Positions 1-8,888 of a DNA stretch of 64,000 nt are shown here, in pieces (within the stretch, counting starts at the first letter, position 1; every line of letters starts with the position of its first letter). Source of the stretch: Corallochytrium limacisporum (lineage: Eukaryota > Opisthokonta). The stretch covers positions 18,723-82,722 of the forward strand of contig PDIP01000021.1 in assembly GCA_002811645.1 (NCBI GenBank), in the 5' to 3' direction. The translations under genes and the position numbers were made by a program. The notes beneath the pieces were generated by a model. It did no database searches, was not told the DNA's origin, and saw only the letters and a list, made by a program, of their open reading frames with translations.

Positions 1-3000
1 CGGATGACACGCACACCCCCGGTGGTAGCCGACATAGATGGTGCCTGAGCTGCAATGGTAATCTGTTTTGCCCTGGATGAAGACGAAGATTTCCGTGTCA
101 TTTCCGAAGATCTGATTTCCCTCGGTGTAACCTTTACAATGGGCGGTTGGTCAATGATATCCATATCATCCTCGATGGTATGATTTTCCTTGTTGTGGTC
201 ACCTGGCATATCATCGTATTCGTCATCGTCCATGTCCATGTCCGAAATTTCGTAGTCATGGGCCACCTTGCCGATAATCTCGCGGCCCGGTTCTGGTGAA
301 CCCTGGAGGGTTTCCATGGGCTCATTTTGCCCACCCAGGATGTTTTCTTCGCTATAACGATCCGCACATATCTCCTGCAAAACGTGGTCATCGTCTTGTG
401 ACGCATACGCACCCGAGTGCGCCTGGCGGTTGTCTTCATCATCATCATCAAAAGCATTGCGCAGATTCACTGCCACATCCTCTGCGAGCTGTCCCTGATC
501 CTTCTCCTGGACAAAAATCACCTTCGAATTGCTTGTCCCTGGTGAGGCGCCCACAGGCACGCCAGTTCCCGCCGGGGTAGTTGGGTGGTCCATCATCCGC
601 GGGGTCTCTCCGACAATTTCGTTTACTTGGAACGCAGGAGTAGAGAAGTACGGGCCAGCGTAGGCTGGGCTCGTGGTCTTGCCCTGGGGCGTGGAGAGTA
701 TTTCCGTTTCGAGCACTGAAGCAGGAACAATAGAAGCGGGACCCATCGGTGGTCGTGGTTGCGGTCCGTTTTGTTGTTCAGATACGGCAGGAGATGGTAC
801 GGCAGACGGCTGGCGAGTCTGGTCCAGCGCAATGTCCGAGACGCTCCTCGGTGCGCCTGTACGGGTCCCACTTCCCTCAGCAGCAACGGGTGACGAAACC
901 ACGTCGGCAGATGACGTGACAAGCGGAGGAGGAGGCGGGGGCAGATTGTTTGCCGGCACCTGGCTCTGCACGGCCTGGCTGCGACTCAGGTCCATACTAA
1001 GCATGCCCGGTGGCATAGTGGTGTCATTGTTGCCCGCAGTACGGGGTGATCCCACAGATCGAGTTTGCTGGGGAATCTGTGACCCTTGGTGCTGCGTTGT
1101 ACTAACGTGGGTTGCAACAGTTAGCAAATCCATAGGAATCGTGTGCGGCGTCCGTCCCTTGGCAGTTAGATAACGGAGGACAGCGTACGAGACAGCATCA
1201 CTCTCAATACGCTGACCCTCAAACCGATTACGACTAGGAGCCTCTTTCTCGGGAGACCGCAGTCCTACGCTCAAGGGCGCGTTGGCTTCTTTCATAAAGG
1301 ATCTTTGCAGGACACTTGTGTTGGAAACAAGGTTTCGCAGTTCCACCAGCTTGCGCTCCCGATTGCTAATGATGTCCTGGGTGTTTGGCTTAGGCAAGGT
1401 CCAGCTCTTGTAGACAGTCGTGTGCGGACCAGCGGTATTTTGAGACTCGTATGCAGCCATAGAGGAAGGCTCCAATCCTGTATCCTCTTCGGTTTGAATT
1501 GCAGAGTCCACTGCGGTGATGGTAGACTGATCTTTCATTTGCGGTGGCGCAGGTACAGGCTTTGAAGAGACGGCCGGTGGAGGCTGCGACGGATCGGATT
1601 TGGTTGCGATCGCGGATGGTGCTGTCATTTCCGTTGTCTCCGTCGTTTCCGTCTCCAGGACTGGTTCATGGTTCGGAACAGTCTGGAAGGACATAAAATC
1701 TTGATCGTCCAAGTAGTCCAGATCACTAGCCGCGATGGATCCCTGGCGCTTGAAGACGCCTGTGGGCTTGCCAGGCCTGCGGTACGGACTGTTTTGGATG
1801 CTGTGGGTTTCCACATGCCTCATCCTGGTGGGAGGAGGTGCTGGTGGGAGCGTGCCTTGGAACCGTGGTCCAATACCGCTATCATGCGTATACGTGTCAA
1901 ACTGTGGTGGGTTGCTCAGAGCCATACCTTTCTCGAGCTCAACACCATCTAGCACTTGTAGCTGCGGAACAGAGCGGCCAAATGCCACTCTATGCCGACT
2001 ACGAGCCATGATCACATCATCTGTCGGCTGAAAGCGTGTTGCATCGTCGTATGTACTAAGGTGAGGATAAGATGAATCGCCTCCACTCCTTGCCTTTGTT
2101 TCCAAAGTGACATAGCCGTAAAAGTCCCGATTGAATGGATTGAATCGAGTGTCCAGGTAGCGCAGAGCACCTTGATCATACACAAAGCGTAAAATTGCAC
2201 CGCTGTCCATAATTCGATTTTGGCGCACATCCAGGTGCATCAGGTTCGGTGCATTTAGACCGCTGAGGCTCTGGATGTCACAGTTCGAAGCCACCAGATA
2301 CCGAAGTTTTTCATGCACACCCATTGACAGCGAACCCAAATCCTGATTGTAGCTGACATCCAACTCCAAAAGTTGCATACAGTGGTGCAGGCCCCGTAAG
2401 CTCTTGAGCTCATTGTGCGATAAATCTAATTTTGTCAAGCTCGGCACCTGGTCCCGCAGGTCTACCGATGTTGTGCGATTTCCACTGAAGTTAGCGCTAT
2501 TAAGAGAAGGCAACCGTTCGAGGCCCTCCAGGATCACCAGCTGGTTGTTCGCCATGTTAAACTCGCATAGATTGGCCAAGCGAGGCAGATCATGCATACC
2601 GGACAGTGGATTGTTCCTGATATCAAGGACCTGCAAAGAATCACAGCCTGCTATGTCACCAAACCGATTGATCTTGTTGTCACTTACATCCAGCTCCAAT
2701 AAAGACTTTAAGCCCGAGATACCTGTCAAATCAGTAAGTTCATTCTTGCACAGATTCAATACCCTGATAAAGTGCAGCGGATACGTGTAGAAGCCCTGCA
2801 GCGTGCGAAGTACATTTCCGGACAATTGCAAATCCATCACGTCCCGAGGAATAAGATCTGTAGGCAAAGTGGCAAGACCTCGCTGGCTCAAGTCCACACG
2901 CAGACCGTATACCTGAGGCACAGTTGGCTCTGGTGCTGACGCCCGTGGTGACGCTTTCACTTGCGGAAGATGTTCACGCTTCGTCTGCGGTAGAGGGCTC

Positions 3001-4757
3001 TCTTGCTTGACGACCGCGCTCCTCTTTGAGTTTGGAGTGTGAGGAGGTTCCTGGACGACTATTTCCTTGAGGGACGCGCCGGTACCGGTGTCAAATTCCA
3101 GTATTTTGTTTGGGCTCAAAGCTTCTTCCTCGATCTCGTCTGTACGCTGACTGATCGATCTCTCCATACGCAGCATTGCTTCACTACTAACTCGCTGTGG
3201 TGGCGGAAGTTCCTCCGATTGACGCCGTGGAGTCTTAGAGGCCGAAGATGGCTTTGGTGACGATTCCATGATTGCTTCACCTTCCTCTTGCAGATTTAGG
3301 ACTGTGCTTGCCGATTCCTGCACTGCTGTGTCGTTGACAGTCGTTGTCGGCTCGATTGGTCCTTGTTCCATTTCCAGCAGCGCTGGAGAAGATGGAACTT
3401 GGGGGTTCGGTGCTGGGTTCGGTGCAGATGTTGATGCCTCCACTGATCCTGGGATCTTTTCCAGTCCCCCCTTGCTGTTAAGTTTACCCAGGTCCAAAGC
3501 TTTCGGTGCCTGGTAGAAATCGTCGCTTTCAATCTCCGACTTTGTAAACATAGTCTTCAATTTACTTTTTTGCCACGGTGTTGGCTTCGCGCTAGGATCC
3601 TGACCTCGCATGACCAGCGTGGAGTCCAAGGCATGATGCTTTCCGTAGCGTGGACTGTGAGGTGATCGTGGACTCCGCAGGCGATCTGCAACACGTGGAC
3701 TTTGCGGTGAAATGGTGTTCATCTTCTGGATTTCCGTCAATCGCGCCGGTGTCCGCCAGGTCACGCCCGTACCTACAGTATTTCCACCCAATGTACCCCA
3801 GCTCTGCACCTGATCCAACTCATCGTCGAATGGAATATCAATGTCCACTCCCGTTGCAGCGGTACCCGAAGGGTGTCCTGTGGTCTCGTTTTCAGCTGCT
3901 CGGCTCCCAAAAGCTTTGTTCTGTGGTGCCTTGCCTTTCTCCAAGGTTTCTTCCATGAGTTCTGGTTTGGCTTTGCCCATCTCTGCATTCAGTTGTGCAA
4001 GTGAATCTTGACTCGCCAACTTTGCGGGTAGCCGTGGTTCATCGCCCTCCCCCAAAGGCTTGACGACAGTACTTCCTGACTCTTTAGGCGCTTCCGCTGT
4101 CCTTTCCTCCGCTGTAGCGGTCTGTAGCGCGTCCCCCATAGTTTCTGAGATACCCTGGGGCGCTTCTTGAAGCTGCAGCTCTGGTGTTTTCTGGACCGGG
4201 AATGGAGAAGTTTGTGTGTGCGGAGCAGTACTGTGTTCTCCGAATCCGCTTTCATCGCTGTCACTGCTCATATTATCAAACACATCGACTTCCTCCTCGT
4301 TACCTTCCCAGCTCTTGGTGGCTGGATTATATACCATGCCTGCTACTTCAACACGCTCACCGGGCAAGGTTTCAGCGGGAATTAGCAGTGCTCTACTGCC
4401 CTCCTTGCGCACGAGACCTGGCGGGCGCATACTCCCGGTAAGATTTAATGTGTTCACAATTTCCTGTGCTCGATCTGCATCAGACTCAATTTGTCGCCGT
4501 GGTTGAGGCTCTGGCGGGGGCAAAACTGTTGCACGTTGGTTTCTCCTTGGTGCTGGAGTCTGTAAGGCGCTCATGAGCTGATTGATCTCTAAGTACTCAT
4601 CGGTATTGTATCCATACCGTAGGGTTGATCCAGCACGGCTTGTGCTGCTCTGATTTGACCGAATCGTTCCATTGTTATATGTACCGGTCATGGTCGGTGG
4701 CCAGTCCGTCTGCAGACTACTCTGCGTGACCGGGGTTTGATATTTTCTGGTGCTCAT
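1..4757 (-). CDS. LRR mitotic-exit/septation scaffold, Cdc11/Nud1 (centriolin)-like, C-terminus cut by window edge
   Basis: The frame opens at the ATG at 4757 and has no stop down to position 1, so at least 1585 residues are present and the end lies outside the window. Residues about 140-160 contain GMVYNPATKSWEGNEEE, which resembles the short motif seen in fungal Byr4 and Cdc11-type spindle-pole proteins. Residues 330-390 are rich in SPR sites, suited to proline-directed kinases. Residues about 610-935 form a run of roughly ten leucine-rich repeats of the LxxLDxSxN type, closed by a cap. The last 650 residues are polar and acidic and look disordered. In fungi such scaffolds tether the septation/mitotic-exit kinase cascade to the spindle pole; centriolin is the animal relative. 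Function here is inferred from domain order. A generic LRR protein remains possible. Confidence 0.72.
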   Translation of the reverse strand, partial: MSTRKYQTPVTQSSLQTDWPPTMTGTYNNGTIRSNQSSTSRAGSTLRYGYNTDEYLEINQLMSALQTPAPRRNQRATVLPPPEPQPRRQIESDADRAQEIVNTLNLTGSMRPPGLVRKEGSRALLIPAETLPGERVEVAGMVYNPATKSWEGNEEEVDVFDNMSSDSDESGFGEHSTAPHTQTSPFPVQKTPELQLQEAPQGISETMGDALQTATAEERTAEAPKESGSTVVKPLGEGDEPRLPAKLASQDSLAQLNAEMGKAKPELMEETLEKGKAPQNKAFGSRAAENETTGHPSGTAATGVDIDIPFDDELDQVQSWGTLGGNTVGTGVTWRTPARLTEIQKMNTISPQSPRVADRLRSPRSPHSPRYGKHHALDSTLVMRGQDPSAKPTPWQKSKLKTMFTKSEIESDDFYQAPKALDLGKLNSKGGLEKIPGSVEASTSAPNPAPNPQVPSSPALLEMEQGPIEPTTTVNDTAVQESASTVLNLQEEGEAIMESSPKPSSASKTPRRQSEELPPPQRVSSEAMLRMERSISQRTDEIEEEALSPNKILEFDTGTGASLKEIVVQEPPHTPNSKRSAVVKQESPLPQTKREHLPQVKASPRASAPEPTVPQVYGLRVDLSQRGLATLPTDLIPRDVMDLQLSGNVLRTLQGFYTYPLHFIRVLNLCKNELTDLTGISGLKSLLELDVSDNKINRFGDIAGCDSLQVLDIRNNPLSGMHDLPRLANLCEFNMANNQLVILEGLERLPSLNSANFSGNRTTSVDLRDQVPSLTKLDLSHNELKSLRGLHHCMQLLELDVSYNQDLGSLSMGVHEKLRYLVASNCDIQSLSGLNAPNLMHLDVRQNRIMDSGAILRFVYDQGALRYLDTRFNPFNRDFYGYVTLETKARSGGDSSYPHLSTYDDATRFQPTDDVIMARSRHRVAFGRSVPQLQVLDGVELEKGMALSNPPQFDTYTHDSGIGPRFQGTLPPAPPPTRMRHVETHSIQNSPYRRPGKPTGVFKRQGSIAASDLDYLDDQDFMSFQTVPNHEPVLETETTETTEMTAPSAIATKSDPSQPPPAVSSKPVPAPPQMKDQSTITAVDSAIQTEEDTGLEPSSMAAYESQNTAGPHTTVYKSWTLPKPNTQDIISNRERKLVELRNLVSNTSVLQRSFMKEANAPLSVGLRSPEKEAPSRNRFEGQRIESDAVSYAVLRYLTAKGRTPHTIPMDLLTVATHVSTTQHQGSQIPQQTRSVGSPRTAGNNDTTMPPGMLSMDLSRSQAVQSQVPANNLPPPPPPLVTSSADVVSSPVAAEGSGTRTGAPRSVSDIALDQTRQPSAVPSPAVSEQQNGPQPRPPMGPASIVPASVLETEILSTPQGKTTSPAYAGPYFSTPAFQVNEIVGETPRMMDHPTTPAGTGVPVGASPGTSNSKVIFVQEKDQGQLAEDVAVNLRNAFDDDDEDNRQAHSGAYASQDDDHVLQEICADRYSEENILGGQNEPMETLQGSPEPGREIIGKVAHDYEISDMDMDDDEYDDMPGDHNKENHTIEDDMDIIDQPPIVKVTPREIRSSEMTRKSSSSSRAKQITIAAQAPSMSATTGGVRVI

Positions 4758-5034
4758 GGCAATTGTAAGTCTGTGTAATTTGCATCGAATCCCGTTTAGC
4801 CTTACATGTTGACTGTCTTGGCTATCCTCTAGCTCATTTCTTTAGACTACATTCATGTCACTGTAAAGTTTCCCTACAGCTCACTTAACTAGCAGGGGAT
4901 GGTGCTGATCGGAGCTGACAAAAGTCCAGCCCTACATAGCTTACATGTGTGAGACTCGCCTCGGACCCAATGATTAACGCTCCTGGCAGCCAATTGACTT
5001 CCCAACTCTGCTGGTCCAATGTACGGCGCAAAAA

Positions 5035-5050
5035 TTTTGGGCGGGAAAAA
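5035..5050. promoter_or_regulatory. E2F-type site upstream of the mitotic scaffold gene
   Basis: TTTTGGGCGGGAAAAA contains TTTCCCGC on the minus strand, a match to the E2F octamer TTTSSCGC, flanked by T and A runs. It lies 278 bp upstream of the scaffold ATG. A single octamer is common by chance, so this is only suggestive. Confidence 0.35.
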
Positions 5051-5817
5051 TCGATGTGCGGCGGGGGGAGCGCAGGAGAGAAAAAGGTCATAGGAGAGGG
5101 CGGGTTGGATAAAGGGCCCCTGGAGCAGAGACCCTCCCTGACCGTTCGGCTAGACTGTGGGCGCTCTCCGAAGGAGATACGCGAGTCACAACCAAATGCC
5201 GTGGTGGATCGCATGGAACCAAACAGCCAAAGGGCTGGGCGACTGACAGGAATTTAGCCGAGAGGAGAACAGGGCAGAATGTAGTGACATGCTCCGGAAA
5301 CGATAGACGAGGTTGCCTTATCCCTACACCCGGTATATGATATACGGATACTGAGCGTATCTCCTCCTCTCCATTCTCTGTCCAGGGTGCCCAGTGGGTG
5401 CTGGAAAGCGGGCCACTCGTGGAGGTGTCGCCGGCCTGGGCTGATGGCCATTCTCCATGCCTTGGTGGCGGTCACTGTCAGAAGTTGAGAATGTGTCTCG
5501 TTTGCAATGCCCGACCCATCTCGCTGCTTGGCCTGGACACTATCGGACAATTGTACCAAGTCCCATTCGAAACCAAACGGAGAGACTAGAGTGGCCAAAA
5601 GCAGCGCCCACATATCTATCGCAAGCGATGGTTCCGTCAGAATGCCATTCCCAAGTGCACTCCGAGCCATCACAAAGCCAATTCACCACGGCCGATCATT
5701 TGCCATACCAACAGCATTGCACCCCAGAGGTCTCGAACTATGTATGATCTCTCCGCTGGCATACTTACCGACAATGGCTGGAATTGCGTACAGCGCGCCA
5801 TACCCCTCCCCAACCCC

Positions 5818-5842
5818 AAACCCCCTCCGGGGGGTCTGGTTT
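5818..5842. repeat. C/G-tract inverted repeat
   Basis: Arms AAACC (5818-5822) and GGTTT (5838-5842) enclose a C5 run facing a G6 run. One of several intergenic palindromes of this type in the window. Confidence 0.6.
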
Positions 5843-5898
5843 AGGTGTGCGGCGATGATTCAAAGGTTTTGCAGTGGGGGGGTGGTTTGAGCCAGTGG

Positions 5899-5908
5899 TA
5901 TAAAAATA
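5899..5908 (+). promoter_or_regulatory. TATA-like box
   Basis: TATAAAAATA lies 87 bp before the ATG at 5995, a plausible distance for a core promoter with a short leader. No transcription data support it. Confidence 0.35.
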
Positions 5909-5994
5909 GCCAGTTCCGTCCGATGTACCGTGCAACGTCGATGCACATGTCGTGAAGCAAAGGTGACAGGCGAAGAGTGTATGAAAGGTGAACC

Positions 5995-6675
5995 ATGACC
6001 TCAAGAAAGTATACCCTCGATACAGTGATCGCAATCGATGTGATCTGCCCATGGTGCTTTATCGGGAAGAAGCGGTTTGATGTCGCAGTTAGAGAGTTCG
6101 AGGCCACTCATCCGGACGTGAAAGTGTGCGTGAAGTTCACGCCATATCAACTTTCAAGACAGCAGAGTTACAAGGATAAAGCAAAAGATCCACGTTGGTC
6201 GGGAAAATACTCTTCAAAGAAGCTTCTAGAGGTCCAAGCTATTGGAAAAGACAGTGGGGCAGAGATCAACTACCTTGGTCGTGTCGGCAGCTCGGTGCCT
6301 GCGTTTCGCTTAATTCAATATGCACAGAACCACTCTTTAGGACTGGAAAAGGCAAATAGTTTGACAGACCACATCATGTCAGCCTATTTTGTGCATTCTC
6401 GGGACATTGGAGAGACTGGTACCCTCGTCGACCTTGCCACACAGGTAGGCTACGCGGCCGGTGAGATCACTTCCTTCCTCAACAGTGATGCGCTCGAGTC
6501 AGAGATACTGGCCAAATCGAAGGAGAACAAAGAGACTCTGATTGGGGGTGTACCTTTCTTCACCTTCTGTAACACCTACAAGGTCCCTGGAGCGCAGGAA
6601 ACCATGGTCTTCACCAATGCCCTTGAACGTATCTACCGCCGAGAGTTTAAGGACAACGAAAGAAGCAGACTATGA
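5995..6675 (+). CDS. DsbA-family thiol oxidoreductase, FrnE-like
   Basis: 226 residues, ATG start. The N-terminal strand is followed by a CPWC active site at residues 18-21, the hallmark of the FrnE / 2-hydroxychromene-2-carboxylate isomerase branch of the DsbA fold. The helical insertion follows at about 60-150. The GGVPFF motif at 184-189 supplies the cis-proline opposite the active site. Length is normal for the family. There is no signal peptide, so the protein is probably cytosolic or organellar. The likely role is dithiol-disulfide exchange, perhaps with glutathione; the substrate is unknown. The family is frequent in bacteria and fungi, so an old bacterial origin is possible, but the base composition does not stand out. 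Confidence 0.88.
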   Translation: MTSRKYTLDTVIAIDVICPWCFIGKKRFDVAVREFEATHPDVKVCVKFTPYQLSRQQSYKDKAKDPRWSGKYSSKKLLEVQAIGKDSGAEINYLGRVGSSVPAFRLIQYAQNHSLGLEKANSLTDHIMSAYFVHSRDIGETGTLVDLATQVGYAAGEITSFLNSDALESEILAKSKENKETLIGGVPFFTFCNTYKVPGAQETMVFTNALERIYRREFKDNERSRL

Positions 6676-7116
6676 AGACAGTAGATTGATATTTTATAAT
6701 CAATATTATTGATGTGATTATGTCGACATTGTTTCTTGCCTGTGGTCTCGGATCCTTCCCTGTTCGGCCCTAGTTTCGCTTTGTCGACGTTTCTCCTAGT
6801 GTTTAGTGGATTTTCTTGCGGTCCATTCAGTACTGCGCAACATGTGGTCTGCGTGTGTGTTTGCTTTCTGGAACATTTTCTTGGAAGATGGGCCGTCCTG
6901 GCAGTCGGAAAAGGTATGTTCAGGTTGATGTCATTCCGTCTCATTGCTCTGGACCGAAGACACTGCGATGTGTGAGAAGAAAGGTACGTGCCGGAAACGG
7001 AGCGACGTGCATGCCCTTTGTATCTTTCTGTTCCGGCCACCAGAAGAAGACCACCAGCCTCCGCTTGGGACCTGAGATCCGACCAACCGGAGAAAAGTGA
7101 GACCTTGAACAACGGA
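6676..7116. other. intergenic region upstream of the FKBP gene
   Basis: 441 bp. The FKBP frame is open for 43 codons upstream of its likely start, but that stretch has no domain similarity. GT-rich sequence at 6850-6870. No other gene seen. Confidence 0.5.
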
Positions 7117-8793
7117 ATGGACGAGGATTTTGACGATCCCATGGCCATCGCTGTGGCCGACCAGAAGGAAGAAGACCTCTCTGGTGACGGTGGCGTGATC
7201 AAGATTCTCACACGCCTCGGTATTGGAGATGAGACCCCAGAAAAGGGTGACGAAGTCCACGCCCACTATCGCGGCACTCTTGAAGATGGAACTGAATTTG
7301 ATGCCAGCCGCAACCGCGGCGAAGAACCCTTCAAGTTCCGGGTCGGTGAGGGCCAGGTCATCAAGGCTTGGGACCTTGCTTTTGCAACAATGAAATGTGG
7401 TGAGAAGGCCACAATCATTGCCAAGGCACCATACGCATACGGCGAAGCTGGCTCTCCGCCAAAGATCCCTGCAGATGCGACTCTGAAGTTTGAAGTTGAG
7501 TGTATCACTTGGCGTAGTGGCGACGACGTCACCAAGGCCAAGGATGGCGGTGTCACCAAAAAGACACTCAAGGCAGGATCCGGCTGGAAGAAACCGCACC
7601 ATGGCGAGACGACGATTGTATCATATGTGATGCGGGATGATGAAGACAATGTTGTGCAGGAGGCCAAGGAAAAGGAAATTGTCATCAACGACTTTACTAC
7701 CGCACCGCCCTGCATCCACCTGGCCGTGCAGTCTATGCTGAAAGGTGAGGAGGCTATGGTCAAATCAGAGCCTCACTATCACGGAATCAAGGAACTGGAC
7801 GGAAACGTGAAAGTTGAACTGACTCTGCACTCGTGGCAGCCACGGACTTGGATTACCGACGAAAGGACGGTCTGCAAGGTCACTGTCGAAGAAGGTCAAG
7901 GCTATGAGGAGCCGAACGAGGGAGCCACAGTTGAAGTTGAGGTTGAAGGTGCCCGCGTGGAACCCTCCGGTCGAGTATACAAAGATGCCACCGTAAACTT
8001 CACCGAGGTGAAAAAGTTTGTTGTCTTGGAGGGTGACTCAGGACTGCCCCACTTGCTTGAGGAGGCCATAATGAAGATGAAGAAAGACGAAATCGCCGAC
8101 ATTGAGATCAAGCCTGTCGCAGCGGAGAACATGAAACTCGTCCCCGCCGCTGGTGACCCTGCCCTGAGCGACGATGAAATGATTGTCATCCGTGTGCGAA
8201 TGAATGGTTTCTTGAAGGCCCGGGAAGTCTGGGAGCTCAAAGATCATGAACGTATAAAAGAGGCTGAGCGCTTGCGTGGCAAGGCCAATGAACTCTTCAA
8301 GGCCCAGCGCCTCGAACTGGCCCAGAAGAAGTACCAGAAGGCAATCAGACTAATCGATCTCGACAAAGAGGCGGCAGAGAAGCATGAGGAGGAGATTAAG
8401 ACCCTGCAACTGCCCCTGAACTTGAACATGAGCTTGGTACAGTATAAGCAAGGAATGTACCGGGATGCTCTGAAGTATGCTCAGAAGGCCCTCGATGTAG
8501 ACGACCGTAGTATTAAGGGTTGGTTCCGCAAGAGCCAGGCCCTTACAGCGCTTGGTGAATACGTGCAAGCATGGGACTGCCTAAAGAAGGCACAGGAGAT
8601 AGACCCGGAGGACAAGGCTGTGAAGGCTGAAATGATCCGCATCAAACAACGCAAGGATGCTCAGCAAAAGAAGGATCAGGCTGTCTTTTCGAAGATGTTC
8701 AGCAAAAGTATCGTCACAGAGGAACCGAACCCGGCTCCCAAGGAGGGCGATGATGATGACATGGACCAAGACGTCGAACCGAAGGTACAATGA
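7117..8793 (+). CDS. three-domain FKBP prolyl isomerase with C-terminal TPR
   Basis: I chose the ATG at 7117 (558 residues, starting MDEDFDDP) because conserved acidic sequence begins there; the frame stays open upstream without homology. The first FKBP domain (about 28-132) keeps the typical Y51, F61-D62, V81-I82 and W85 pocket residues, so it is likely an active, FK506-type peptidyl-prolyl isomerase. A second (about 145-240) and a third (about 260-380) FKBP-like domain have lost most pocket residues. Residues about 390-520 form TPR repeats, the module that binds the C-terminus of Hsp90. The tail is acidic. Three FKBP domains plus TPR resembles plant ROF1/FKBP62 and animal FKBP51/52 more than common yeast FKBPs. 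Probably an Hsp90 co-chaperone. Confidence 0.93.
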   Translation: MDEDFDDPMAIAVADQKEEDLSGDGGVIKILTRLGIGDETPEKGDEVHAHYRGTLEDGTEFDASRNRGEEPFKFRVGEGQVIKAWDLAFATMKCGEKATIIAKAPYAYGEAGSPPKIPADATLKFEVECITWRSGDDVTKAKDGGVTKKTLKAGSGWKKPHHGETTIVSYVMRDDEDNVVQEAKEKEIVINDFTTAPPCIHLAVQSMLKGEEAMVKSEPHYHGIKELDGNVKVELTLHSWQPRTWITDERTVCKVTVEEGQGYEEPNEGATVEVEVEGARVEPSGRVYKDATVNFTEVKKFVVLEGDSGLPHLLEEAIMKMKKDEIADIEIKPVAAENMKLVPAAGDPALSDDEMIVIRVRMNGFLKAREVWELKDHERIKEAERLRGKANELFKAQRLELAQKKYQKAIRLIDLDKEAAEKHEEEIKTLQLPLNLNMSLVQYKQGMYRDALKYAQKALDVDDRSIKGWFRKSQALTALGEYVQAWDCLKKAQEIDPEDKAVKAEMIRIKQRKDAQQKKDQAVFSKMFSKSIVTEEPNPAPKEGDDDDMDQDVEPKVQ

Positions 8794-8888
8794 AGAAGGC
8801 ATGCAGCTGCAGGAACAGTGAGTAAAGTGGTAAAAACCAATAGCATAACCGTAGAGCCTATACAGTTTACCTAGTCTTAGTTGTGCTC

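Larger units (their letters stand above)
4758..5994. other. divergent intergenic region, scaffold / oxidoreductase
   Basis: About 1.2 kb between two genes transcribed away from each other. It holds an E2F-type site (5035-5050), a C/G inverted repeat (5818-5842) and a TATA-like box (5899-5908). A 139-codon antisense open stretch at 5254-5673 resembles no family and I did not accept it. No RNA gene seen. Confidence 0.6.

Noticed and set aside
5254-5673. 139-codon minus-strand open frame
   Set aside because: No recognisable domain, composition like non-coding sequence, and lies inside a divergent promoter region.
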